Part shown: positions 7,542 through 15,272 of the stretch, piece after piece
Position numbering within the stretch: the stretch's first letter is position 1
How the letters are laid out: each line of letters begins with the position of its first letter
Assembly: GCA_900770765.1 (NCBI GenBank)
Contig: CAAGLK010000063.1
Coordinates: 1-21,859, forward strand
Direction: 5' to 3'
Length of the DNA stretch: 21,859 nucleotides
Source: Helicobacteraceae bacterium
GTDB taxonomy: Bacteria > Campylobacterota > Campylobacteria > Campylobacterales > Helicobacteraceae
Program-made: the position numbers and the translations under genes
The notes under the pieces: generated by a model
What the model was told of the DNA's origin: nothing
The model's input: only the letters and a program-made list of their open reading frames with translations
Databases searched by the model: none

Positions 7542-8862
7542 TTAACTCTCGCTTAATGACTTCTTGTTTAACTTCAGCCCCCAAATACGCAGTAATTTCA
7601 AGCATGTCAATAAGTGCATTTCGCATACAGCTAGTAGCACCAGGACTTGGCGTCATATTAAATGTGATTCCATTGTTTGTTTTAATTTTTTTCTCACCTA
7701 AGATTAGCTTTTTTTCTTTTTTATCTAGCACTTGTGGGCGGATTCCACCAAAGCCGCTTGCATAGGTTAAATCCTCCACTTTAATAGATGGTATTAACTT
7801 TTGAGCTTCTTTTAAAAACGCTTTTTTGCCAATGCTTGGAGTCTCATATAAGAAATTTCTTAAAATATAATCTCTAATTTCATTATCTTTAACTAAATCC
7901 CATATAATTTTAGTAGTAGCCGCCCCAAAGCCAAAGATTTTTACAAAGTCTAAAAATGTCCCACTTTTAAATCGCTCTAGCTTAGGCAATGCTAAAGCCG
8001 TAGGACCAAGGCGATTCTTACCTTGCGCTACGACATCTGGGTCGCCATGAATTGCCGCAAAGGGCAGTTTAGGATTCTGCACGGCATAAACCTTACCTTT
8101 TAGCTTATTTCCAGGTATAAAATAAAAGCTACCAGAAACAGGCAAACAGCCTAAATCTAGTCCATAGCCCATATTTTGTGCTAAAAGCAGCGAATGCGCC
8201 CCTGCATTAACAAGCACGAACTTCGCATTTATAGGACTCTGCCCTTTTGCTTTTATAATATAACCATCGCTTTGTTTGTGAATCTCACTTACTTTATAAT
8301 TGAAAATAGCACAATGATTTTCATCTAAACTTTGCCCAATCATATGCTCAGCCACAGAGCAGAAATTCATAGCACAATACGCCGCTCTCATTCCACTGCC
8401 TACGACATTTTCTTTTCTATCGCTTCCATCAGCTAGCTTTATAATATTAGGCTCAATTTCTCTTAGCGTATCTTTATCAAAAAACTCTAATTCTGGATAA
8501 ATTTCTTTAAATTCCTCATGTCTTTTTTTAATAAACTCAACTTCTTTATCACCCACGCCAATAGCCATTTTTTGAAAAGAAAACATACTTTTATTTTGCA
8601 GTTTATGAAAAAGTCCATAAGATTCTATCAATTTCGCACTTCTTGCGACAATTTTTGCCTTCTCAAAGCTATAATTTGTCTCAATATCGCCTGCGTGAAT
8701 TGTTTGCGAATTATTGTTTCCGCTACTGCTTAGCGTGGCAGGCTTTGCGTATTTTTCTAGCAAAACAACTCGCTTAATATCAGTGTATCGGCTTAAAGCA
8801 TAAAATAACGCAGCTCCAGAAATCCCAGCCCCAATTATTGCCACATCGTAAGAATTTTTCAT
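7510..8862 (-). CDS. mqo: Malate:quinone oxidoreductase, Helicobacter type
   Basis: 450-residue FAD enzyme, peripheral on the inner membrane, oxidising malate to oxaloacetate and reducing quinone. FAD dinucleotide motif GAGISG at residues 11-16. The segments NNNSQTIHAGDIETNY, QKMAIGVGDKE, MGYGLDLGCLPVSGSFYF, VQNPKLPFAAIHGDPD and GITFNMTPSPGATSC are closely similar to what I remember of H. pylori HP0086, also 450 residues. This differs from the larger E. coli type. The ATG at 8862 has AAAGGAAAG upstream and overlaps the znuC stop as ATGA, so translation is probably coupled. Its position between the transporter ATPase and permease genes is odd. The window also has Mdh, so two routes of malate oxidation coexist. 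Confidence 0.9.
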   Translation of the reverse strand: MKNSYDVAIIGAGISGAALFYALSRYTDIKRVVLLEKYAKPATLSSSGNNNSQTIHAGDIETNYSFEKAKIVARSAKLIESYGLFHKLQNKSMFSFQKMAIGVGDKEVEFIKKRHEEFKEIYPELEFFDKDTLREIEPNIIKLADGSDRKENVVGSGMRAAYCAMNFCSVAEHMIGQSLDENHCAIFNYKVSEIHKQSDGYIIKAKGQSPINAKFVLVNAGAHSLLLAQNMGYGLDLGCLPVSGSFYFIPGNKLKGKVYAVQNPKLPFAAIHGDPDVVAQGKNRLGPTALALPKLERFKSGTFLDFVKIFGFGAATTKIIWDLVKDNEIRDYILRNFLYETPSIGKKAFLKEAQKLIPSIKVEDLTYASGFGGIRPQVLDKKEKKLILGEKKIKTNNGITFNMTPSPGATSCMRNALIDMLEITAYLGAEVKQEVIKRELNEDNLEWLVV

Positions 8863-9584
8863 TTACTTTCCTTTCCCCAATATTCTAAAAGCATCTCTAC
8901 TTCACAAAAATGTTCATCTTTGCTTTCTAAATTAATTGTTGGCAAATTATGCACGATAATCTCCTTATTAATATGTAAAACTTTTTTAGCATATCCTAAC
9001 AGCACAGAAACATCATGACTAATTATTATTATAGTCTTTTCCTTATTTATTTCTTGCAATAATTCATAAATTTCCTTTTGCGACCTTTTATCCACACTAG
9101 CGGTTGGCTCATCTAAAACAAGTAAATTAGGATTCCCACACAACGCCCTAGCAATAAGCACTCTTTGCCGCTGCCCACCACTTAGCTCACCTATTTTTTT
9201 ATAAGCAGAATCCTTAAGCGATAGTTTATTTAAAATCTCTAAAGCAATGCTTTTTGCCTCTTTTGGTAAGAATCCGCTAAAAAACTTAGGCTTTAAAAAC
9301 CCCATTAGCACAACATCAAGTGCGGTAATAGGAAAATCGCGATTTAAAAAAGTATTTTGCGGCACAAAGCCAATTTTAAGCGCATTATCTCTAAGAATTT
9401 CTCCACTACTTGGCTTTAAAAGTCCCACAAGCAGCTTAGCTAAAGTGCTTTTACCGCCACCATTTGGACCAATTAATGCCCAAAAATCACCCTCTTTAAT
9501 CGTCCAATTAATATTACATAAAATTTTATCTTTGGTAAAAGAAAAATTTACTTTTTTAAACTCAATTATTTTTTTAGATTCCAC
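8859..9584 (-). CDS. znuC: Metal ABC transporter ATP-binding protein
   Basis: 241-residue cytosolic ATPase of the ZnuC/MntA-type group. Walker A GPNGGGKST (39-47), Q-loop Gln76, signature LSGGQRQR (134-141), Walker B LLVLDEP (154-160) and switch His190 in ISHD are all intact. FVPQNTFLNRDFPITALDVVLMG is typical of metal-chelate importers of this group. The start is GTG at 9584; the nearest ribosome-like GGAG is 11 bases away, and the gene begins 2 bases after the NlpC/P60 gene ends, so coupling is likely. It ends by overlapping mqo by 4 bases. The partner permease is probably the gene after mqo. Confidence 0.83.
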   Translation of the reverse strand: MESKKIIEFKKVNFSFTKDKILCNINWTIKEGDFWALIGPNGGGKSTLAKLLVGLLKPSSGEILRDNALKIGFVPQNTFLNRDFPITALDVVLMGFLKPKFFSGFLPKEAKSIALEILNKLSLKDSAYKKIGELSGGQRQRVLIARALCGNPNLLVLDEPTASVDKRSQKEIYELLQEINKEKTIIIISHDVSVLLGYAKKVLHINKEIIVHNLPTINLESKDEHFCEVEMLLEYWGKESK

Positions 9585-9586
9585 TC

Positions 9587-10984
9587 TTAATTTTGCTCCG
9601 CTTCTTTTAAATCTGTTTTTAAAACAAGATTCCTAGCCCCATAAATGCGATAAATAAGGAGATTTTCTTGCACTACTTCTTCTACTCCCTTGCCAATCTC
9701 TAGGCTAGTTATAGCTACTTTACCTATAATTTTTCGCCCTTCTTTTGTTTCGTTTTGTAGCGTTTTTAATCCCCACACATCATGAAGCACATAAATTTCT
9801 CCATCAATTTCACCAAGATAAAGCATAATATGCCCTTTTAAACCTAAAAGCGTGGCAAATGGAATCGCAAAGTCGCTAATTTGTCCTTTTTTATCCTTTG
9901 CAAATTGCTCTAAAAATTCCTCCCTTTTAGAATCGCTTAAGGATTCTAATTTATCCAAAGGTAGAGTTTCAAGCGGTAAATAAAGCTCACTTAATTCCCT
10001 ATTTACTCCCATTTGTGCTTGTGAATTTCTAGGTAAGTAGAATCCAAAATTACTAAAAATATCTCTAAGCAGTGAAGAGCAGTCTCTATTCCCATATAAT
10101 CCGCCCCAGCCGTATTTCTCACCTAAAATTCCTTGTGCTAAGCTAGCCACAGCTTTAGCAAAAAAACTTTGCGGAAACTCAGTCGCATTTTTTATACCAA
10201 CCTTAACTCGCACCGCCTTTGCCTTACCAAACTCATCTCTTATAAAAGAAAAAGCTTCATAAAAATCACCATTTTTCTCAACTAAAGGCAGCAGCATCCC
10301 TAATCTACCCATCTCTAAAAACTCGCCATTGTTTAAAAATAGCGGAGTAAAATCTTGTAAAAATACTATAAAATCACTTCTTTTTCTAAACTGCTTCATA
10401 GCTTTTTTGCTTAGAATCCCTACGCTTTTAGATTCCACCCAGCCGCTTACAAAGCCGCTTTCCACAAATGCCCACTCTTTATTTTTAGAATAATGCGTAA
10501 TTAGCACAGGCGTATTTGCATAAATGCTAGAGTTTTGCCATAAATCAAAGGGATAGCCCTCCCCAGCCCCCTTGATAAAGCGAGGTTTATTTGTAGGAAG
10601 CACTCTAAGATTTGCATTATTTACAATAACAGCTGGAATCTTTACGCTAGGATAACTCTCTAAATTCGCCACGGATTCTAGCTTTTTAATCTCATCTAAA
10701 CTATAAGGCTCTAAATTCTCACCAAAGCCCGGATTGCTAAAAGCCGCCTTAATCCCCCACAATAATTCATCTTTATTATGCTTTACTTTTAAATCAAAAG
10801 GTGAAAAATAGGATTCCAAATACTTTTCTTTTAACTCTAAAGTTTTATTAGAATCCACCATCCAAGATTCCGCAAACTGCCCTAAATCCTGCTTGATAAA
10901 ACTTAATTCGCTTTTAACTTCCTTTTTAGCGCACCCTACAAATAAAAGGCTAGTTATAAAAATAAAGCAAAGAATCCTAAGCAT
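9587..10984 (-). CDS. NlpC/P60 lipoprotein with SH3 domains (probable cell-wall endopeptidase)
   Basis: 465 residues. The N-terminal signal peptide MLRILCFIFITSLLFVG is followed by Cys18 in a plausible lipobox. The arrangement matches gamma-D-glutamyl-diamino acid endopeptidases: an N-terminal stabilising region (about 30-110), two SH3-like domains (about 115-185 and 190-265, with NLRVLPTNKPRF in the first), then the NlpC/P60 domain. Catalytic Cys302 lies in YGNRDCSSLLRD, His385 in LKGHIMLYLG, and His401 (LHDVWG) can complete the triad. Such enzymes cut stem peptides of peptidoglycan. I use the ATG at 10984, with GGAG seven bases before it, rather than ATG at 10999; it overlaps the preceding gene by 8 bases. 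As I recall, H. pylori has a similar gene (HP0087) beside mqo. Confidence 0.85.
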   Translation of the reverse strand: MLRILCFIFITSLLFVGCAKKEVKSELSFIKQDLGQFAESWMVDSNKTLELKEKYLESYFSPFDLKVKHNKDELLWGIKAAFSNPGFGENLEPYSLDEIKKLESVANLESYPSVKIPAVIVNNANLRVLPTNKPRFIKGAGEGYPFDLWQNSSIYANTPVLITHYSKNKEWAFVESGFVSGWVESKSVGILSKKAMKQFRKRSDFIVFLQDFTPLFLNNGEFLEMGRLGMLLPLVEKNGDFYEAFSFIRDEFGKAKAVRVKVGIKNATEFPQSFFAKAVASLAQGILGEKYGWGGLYGNRDCSSLLRDIFSNFGFYLPRNSQAQMGVNRELSELYLPLETLPLDKLESLSDSKREEFLEQFAKDKKGQISDFAIPFATLLGLKGHIMLYLGEIDGEIYVLHDVWGLKTLQNETKEGRKIIGKVAITSLEIGKGVEEVVQENLLIYRIYGARNLVLKTDLKEAEQN

Positions 10985-11318
10985 TAAAAAACTCCGCATA
11001 TTTTTCTAAATCAAACCCTACCAAAACGCCCTTTTTACACACAATCACAGGCCGCTTAATTAGCATTTGCTCCTTTAAAAGCCACTCTTTAATTTCAGCT
11101 TCATTTAAATCTAGCTCTTTTAAATTTAGCTTCTTATAAGTTGTGCCTTTTTTGTTAAACAGCTCTTCTAAACTTACGCTTTTAAGCCAGGATTCCAGCT
11201 CACCTTTATCAAGTTTAACCTTTTTTAAATCTATAAATTCATAATCTATTTTTTTAGATTCTAAGAAATCTAGCGCCTTTTTTACGCTTCCGCAATTTTT
11301 AATCCCATAAACTCTCAC
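10977..11318 (-). CDS. Spx/ArsC-family thioredoxin-fold protein (YffB-like)
   Basis: 113 residues with the compact ArsC/Spx fold. It begins RVYGIKNCGSVKKALDFLE, a single-cysteine motif (Cys9) typical of the Spx/MgsR/YffB branch. KKGTTYKKL and MLIKRPVIVCKKGVLVGF are the usual downstream motifs, the RPVI segment being diagnostic. Because it lacks the extra cysteines and arsenate-pocket arginines I would expect of a true arsenate reductase, and there is no ars context, I do not call it arsC; a glutathione- or thiol-dependent reductase role is guessed. The start is GTG at 11318 with AAGGAG five bases upstream. It lies 9 bases after azlD and overlaps the NlpC/P60 gene. Confidence 0.8.
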   Translation of the reverse strand: MRVYGIKNCGSVKKALDFLESKKIDYEFIDLKKVKLDKGELESWLKSVSLEELFNKKGTTYKKLNLKELDLNEAEIKEWLLKEQMLIKRPVIVCKKGVLVGFDLEKYAEFFNA

Positions 11319-11327
11319 TTAAACTCC

Positions 11328-11663
11328 TTAAAATATATTTAAAATAACAAAATACACAATAATCCCAGAAAACATACTAAAAATAGCATTTTTACTAAAA
11401 TAAAAGCAACAAATACAAGTTAAGATTCCAAGCATTTCATAAACACCATAAGACTCTTCCCAGCGGACATTTTGCAGTGAAAAAAACACAAGTAGAGTCA
11501 TAATTAAAAGCGGCATTGTGCTTTGCAAATACTTAATAATCCCATTATTTGCTATTTTTTGCAACACAAAATAAGGTAAAAAACGCGTCAAAGCAGTAGC
11601 AAAGGAAGCCGCCAAAATAGCCAATAAAATATAGCTAGAATCCAACTCGCCTAAATCACTCAC
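11328..11663 (-). CDS. azlD: AzlD-family branched-chain amino acid exporter, small subunit
   Basis: 111-residue protein with about three to four hydrophobic segments. LLAILAASFATALTRFLPYF (about 12-31) includes the TRFLP motif of AzlD proteins. With AzlC it forms an exporter for branched-chain amino acids and their analogues. The start is GTG at 11663, one base after the azlC stop, with AGAGGTG just upstream inside azlC. The gene pair is in the normal C-then-D order, which strengthens both calls. Confidence 0.85.
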   Translation of the reverse strand: MSDLGELDSSYILLAILAASFATALTRFLPYFVLQKIANNGIIKYLQSTMPLLIMTLLVFFSLQNVRWEESYGVYEMLGILTCICCFYFSKNAIFSMFSGIIVYFVILNIF

Positions 11664-11664
11664 C

Positions 11665-12345
11665 TTACACCTCTTTACAAATCTTATTTTTAAAAATTAA
11701 TAAAATTAAGATTCCACAAACTAAACTTAAAATTAAAAAATTATCCTTAGGGAAAAAAGCCAACCCAAAAATTCCCAAAATTAATGCAATAAAAAATGGA
11801 ATCCTATTTTTACTACTTTTCAATAAACTAAGCGTTAAGGTAACAAATAAAGCTGTTAAAACAAATTCCACTCCTTTAGGATTAAAGCTAAAATACTCAC
11901 CCAAAAATATTCCAACACCACATCCAAAAACCCAATAAACATGGTCTAAAAGCGTTACATAAAAATAATTTTTTTCTAAATCTTTTATATTTAAATTATT
12001 TTTATTAGCTTGTAAAATAGCAAAAGTTTCATCAGTGATTCCAAAAATAATATAAAATTTAGAGATTCCAAATTCTTTTAAAGAATCCAAAAGCGAGAGT
12101 GTATAAAAGATATGTCGCACATTTAATAAAAACGCAGCAATAGCAATTTCAAAAAGCCCAGCCTTAAGCGAAAGTAACGATAAAAGTAAAAACTGCCCAG
12201 CCCCAGTAAAAATCAAAATCGCAGTTAAGATTCCATATAAAAAATCTAAATTAAGCGAAGCACTCACAACGCCAAAGGTAACCCCAAGCGGTATATAACC
12301 CAAAAACACAGGTAAAGTTTGCATAAAACTTTTTAAAAACACCAC
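11665..12345 (-). CDS. azlC: AzlC-family branched-chain amino acid exporter, large subunit
   Basis: 226-residue polytopic membrane protein. FLGYIPLGVTFGVVSASLNL near the N-terminus, ILIFTGAGQFLLLSLL (about 40-55), LLNVRHIFYTLSLLD (about 74-88) and FGITDETFAI (about 100-109) are the characteristic AzlC motifs. The start is probably GTG at 12345 or 12342, with AAGGTAGAG just upstream; the ATG at 12324 lacks a ribosome site. It begins one base after the preceding gene of unknown function ends, and azlD follows one base after its stop. Substrate specificity cannot be read from the sequence. Confidence 0.85.
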   Translation of the reverse strand: MVFLKSFMQTLPVFLGYIPLGVTFGVVSASLNLDFLYGILTAILIFTGAGQFLLLSLLSLKAGLFEIAIAAFLLNVRHIFYTLSLLDSLKEFGISKFYIIFGITDETFAILQANKNNLNIKDLEKNYFYVTLLDHVYWVFGCGVGIFLGEYFSFNPKGVEFVLTALFVTLTLSLLKSSKNRIPFFIALILGIFGLAFFPKDNFLILSLVCGILILLIFKNKICKEV

Positions 12346-12346
12346 T

Positions 12347-12862
12347 CTACCTTAATTTACTAGGATTCTCACCCAATAAAATACATTTATCAAAATAAGG
12401 CAACACGCACATAGCAAATATATCTCCGCCCAAATCAATACCTCTTAAATTTTCATAAAACCTTATATCAAACTGCAAATTCGCCCCAACTTCACTCTTA
12501 ATTCCCACACCACTTATTTCATTAAAATAAATAAACTTAGAAATTTTAGAAAACACCAAAACAAGCGGATAATACACATTAAACGCCGCTCTTTCTTCTT
12601 CTTTTAAACTTTTATAAAATTCATAGCTAAGCAAGATTCTATGGCGGAATCTTATAAAATCCCCATCCACACTTTGCTTATGCACTTGTTTATAAAAACG
12701 CATAAAATCCATTTTTTGTAAATTTATAATCGCCTTTTCTCGCTCTTTTTGCTCTAAATTTTTCATAAAATCTTGCTCTTGCGCTTGTAAAATCCCTACA
12801 CAAAGCACAATTTTAAGAATCCAAAAAATAAAAATTAATTTTAGATTCCACCTATAGCGCAT
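12347..12862 (-). CDS. Secreted or periplasmic protein of unknown function
   Basis: 171 residues from the ATG at 12862, which lies inside the end of purL in another frame (11-base overlap), so translation is likely coupled. A basic start (MRYRWNLK) precedes a hydrophobic core, LIFIFWILKIVLCVGI, then LQAQ, consistent with a signal peptide cleaved near residue 27. The mature part begins with a charged helical stretch rich in Glu and Lys, then RFRHRILLSYEFYKSLKEEERAAF. Two cysteines near the C-terminus (MCVLPYFDKC) could form a disulfide. I do not recognise the family. A longer frame starting at 12907 would bury the signal sequence and overlap purL more, so I rejected it. Confidence 0.65.
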   Translation of the reverse strand: MRYRWNLKLIFIFWILKIVLCVGILQAQEQDFMKNLEQKEREKAIINLQKMDFMRFYKQVHKQSVDGDFIRFRHRILLSYEFYKSLKEEERAAFNVYYPLVLVFSKISKFIYFNEISGVGIKSEVGANLQFDIRFYENLRGIDLGGDIFAMCVLPYFDKCILLGENPSKLR

Positions 12863-15062
12863 TAACCACTTTTTCAAAACTATTATAAAACGCTTCTTTA
12901 GCTTCACAAAGTGGAATCTTAAAGTCTATAAAGTCTAAATTGTCACCGCCTAAACTTGCCACTCTAACCAGCTTTAAGTTAGAATCCTTAATTAAATCTT
13001 TAAAAGATTCCACGCCACTAGATTCCATTGCAATTAACACTTGAGTAGGGGCCTCGCCAAAAAGCTCTCTAAAGCTAAAAGCAGAATCTAGCCTAACGCC
13101 TATATTTCCACGCACACAAGCCTTAGCTAACGCCATCGCCAAGCCGCCTTGATACACATCCACAGCCGCTTTTATTAGCCCTCGCTCATTTGCAGCACTT
13201 AGCACACTCCATAAAAACAACTCATCGCTTAAATTCACATTTGCGATTCCAGCTTTTATGGAATCCCCAAAATATTTTGCCACCAAACTCGCCCCATATT
13301 CACACGCGCTTTTCACACTCAATAAATACACGCCAAGCCCTAAGAGACCTTCAAAATCGCTTTTTAAGATTCCATTTATATCATCTACCACGCCCACTCC
13401 AGCAATGCTAGGCGTAGGGTAAATATCCACTCCATCACTTTGATTATACAAACTTACATTTCCGCTAACCACCGGCGTATTTAGAGCCTTACACGCTTCT
13501 TTAATCCCCTCGCATGCTTCTTTAAACTGCCACATAACCTGCGGATTCTCAGGGCTTCCAAAGTTTAGACAATCAGTAATTGCTAGCGCCCTACCACCGC
13601 TTAGTGCAATATCTCGCCCTACTTTTGCCACCGCTTGCCTTGCGCCCTCTCTAGGATTTATAAAGCACAGCCTAGAGTTACAAGCCACACTCATAGCTAG
13701 TCCCTTGCCATTTTCCTTAACGCGAATCACACTCGCACCGCCCTTGCCACTGCCTTTAATAGTATTTGTCTGCACCGTAGAATCATATTGCGAATACACC
13801 CACTCTTTATCGGCAATTTCTGGAGTGCTTAAAAGTGTCTTAAACACTTCTTCTTTATTTTGCGATTCCACATTTTTAATATTTAACGCTTCAATGGAAT
13901 CCAAATATTGCGGCACTTCCGCCACTTCTCGCTTTAGAATCGGCGCATTTTCGCTTAAAGGCAAAACAGGAATCTCAGCACAAAGCTCACCATGCCAATA
14001 CAGCTCCATTTTGCCCGTATTTGTAACCTCTCCTACCACAGCACAATCAAGCTCCCATTTATTAAATATCTCTAAAATCTCCGCTTCCGCGCCCTTTTTA
14101 GCACATATTAGCATCCGCTCTTGACTTTCACTTAGCATTAGCTCATAAGGCGTCATACCAGCCTCACGCATAGGCACACTATCAAGCCACATTTTCATAC
14201 CGCTTCCGCTTCGCCCAGCCATTTCAAAGCTAGAGCTAGTAAGCCCAGCTGCGCCCATATCTTGGATTCCAACTATTAAGTCTTTTTTAAATAATTCTAA
14301 ACAAGCCTCTAAAAGCAGTTTTTCAGTAAATGGGTCGCCTATTTGCACCGTTGGACGCAAACTCTTAGAATCTTCATTAAAGCTATCACTACTCATAACA
14401 GCCCCGCCTAAGCCATCTCGCCCTGTTTTAGACCCTACATAAATCACCGGATTGCCTACACCACTTGCCTTTCCATAAAAAATCTCATCATTTTTCACAA
14501 TTCCTAAAGAAAAGGCATTTACTAAAATATTACCATTATAACAAGGCTCAAAAGCCATTTCACCGCCGATTGTAGGCACTCCCATACAATTCCCATAACC
14601 GCCGATTCCAGCTACAACGCCCTTTAGCAAATAGCGATGTTTTGCGCCTATTTCATCTTTTTTAGCTATTTCACCAAAGCGTATAGAATTTAGCGATGCC
14701 ACCACTCTAGCACCCATAGTAAATACATCTCGCATAATGCCGCCCACGCCCGTTGCTGCCCCCGCATAAGGCTCAATAAAGCTAGGGTGATTATGCGATT
14801 CCATCTTAAATACCGCTCCATAGCCGCCACCTATGTCAATCACACCAGCATTTTCGCCCGGTCCTTGAATCACCCACGGAGCGCGAGTTGGGAAGCCATT
14901 TAAATAAATCTTACTAGATTTATAACTACAATGCTCACTCCACATAGCAGAAAAGATTCCAAGCTCTACTAAATTAGGCTCTCGTCCTAGAATCTTTAGA
15001 ATCTTTTTATAATCATATTCGCTTAATTTGTGCTGTTTTAAAACTTCTGCTAGATTTTCCAC
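12852..15062 (-). CDS. purL: Phosphoribosylformylglycinamidine synthase, synthetase subunit
   Basis: 736-residue small-type PurL, which with separate PurQ and PurS converts FGAR to FGAM in purine synthesis using ATP and ammonia from glutamine. Family motifs: MWSEHCSYKSSKIYL (about 40-54), KMESHNHPSFIEPYAGAATG (about 86-105) with the conserved His pair, GIMRDVFTMGARVVA, GDPFTEKLLLEACLEL, and IQDMGAAGLTSSSFEMAGR. Length fits the 720-760 class rather than the ~1300-residue fused form. The start is GTG at 15062, compensated by a near-perfect ribosome site, AAAGGAGG, four to five bases upstream. It heads a ten-gene minus-strand run and diverges from ppsA across 210 bases. Confidence 0.94.
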   Translation of the reverse strand: MENLAEVLKQHKLSEYDYKKILKILGREPNLVELGIFSAMWSEHCSYKSSKIYLNGFPTRAPWVIQGPGENAGVIDIGGGYGAVFKMESHNHPSFIEPYAGAATGVGGIMRDVFTMGARVVASLNSIRFGEIAKKDEIGAKHRYLLKGVVAGIGGYGNCMGVPTIGGEMAFEPCYNGNILVNAFSLGIVKNDEIFYGKASGVGNPVIYVGSKTGRDGLGGAVMSSDSFNEDSKSLRPTVQIGDPFTEKLLLEACLELFKKDLIVGIQDMGAAGLTSSSFEMAGRSGSGMKMWLDSVPMREAGMTPYELMLSESQERMLICAKKGAEAEILEIFNKWELDCAVVGEVTNTGKMELYWHGELCAEIPVLPLSENAPILKREVAEVPQYLDSIEALNIKNVESQNKEEVFKTLLSTPEIADKEWVYSQYDSTVQTNTIKGSGKGGASVIRVKENGKGLAMSVACNSRLCFINPREGARQAVAKVGRDIALSGGRALAITDCLNFGSPENPQVMWQFKEACEGIKEACKALNTPVVSGNVSLYNQSDGVDIYPTPSIAGVGVVDDINGILKSDFEGLLGLGVYLLSVKSACEYGASLVAKYFGDSIKAGIANVNLSDELFLWSVLSAANERGLIKAAVDVYQGGLAMALAKACVRGNIGVRLDSAFSFRELFGEAPTQVLIAMESSGVESFKDLIKDSNLKLVRVASLGGDNLDFIDFKIPLCEAKEAFYNSFEKVVNAL

Positions 15063-15136
15063 GCCGCCTCCTTTTACGATTCCACTTTTTTAAACATTTT
15101 TTAAAATTGTGTAATTTTGTTTCATAATTGCCTTAA

Positions 15137-15150
15137 GATTTTGCAAAATC
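15137..15150. promoter_or_regulatory. Perfect 14-base palindrome in the purL-ppsA divergent region
   Basis: GATTTTGCAAAATC reads the same on both strands. It lies 75 bases before the purL start and 123 before ppsA, in the 210-base region that must hold both promoters. Its size and symmetry suit a dimeric regulator, but no protein is identified and AT-rich DNA makes short palindromes fairly common. Confidence 0.4.
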
Positions 15151-15225
15151 ATTAAAAAGTTGCGTAGTTTAGCAAGTCTCGCATAAAATCAACTTGAAAA
15201 TAAGCATTAATAAAGTTAAATTGAG

Positions 15226-15231
15226 TAGAAT
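15226..15231 (+). promoter_or_regulatory. Candidate -10 element for ppsA
   Basis: TAGAAT, 41 bases before the ppsA ATG, preceded by AT-rich sequence and no clear -35. Campylobacterota sigma-70 promoters often have a good -10 and a weak -35, so this is plausible but untested. Confidence 0.35.
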
Positions 15232-15272
15232 TTTTACTTTTTTATAGCTTAGCTAAGTTCAAGGAGTAATTG

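Noticed and set aside
9247..9636. 129-codon open frame antisense to the metal ABC ATPase
   Set aside because: It is the complement of intact ATPase motifs; composition is Ser/Pro/Leu-rich as expected of antisense frames.
10977..11318. Arsenate reductase (arsC)
   Set aside because: Only the general fold and one N-terminal cysteine motif of the YffB/Spx branch are visible, with no ars genes around it.
13705..14124. 139-codon open frame antisense to purL
   Set aside because: It is opposite a strongly conserved purL segment, has no ribosome site and no recognisable protein character.
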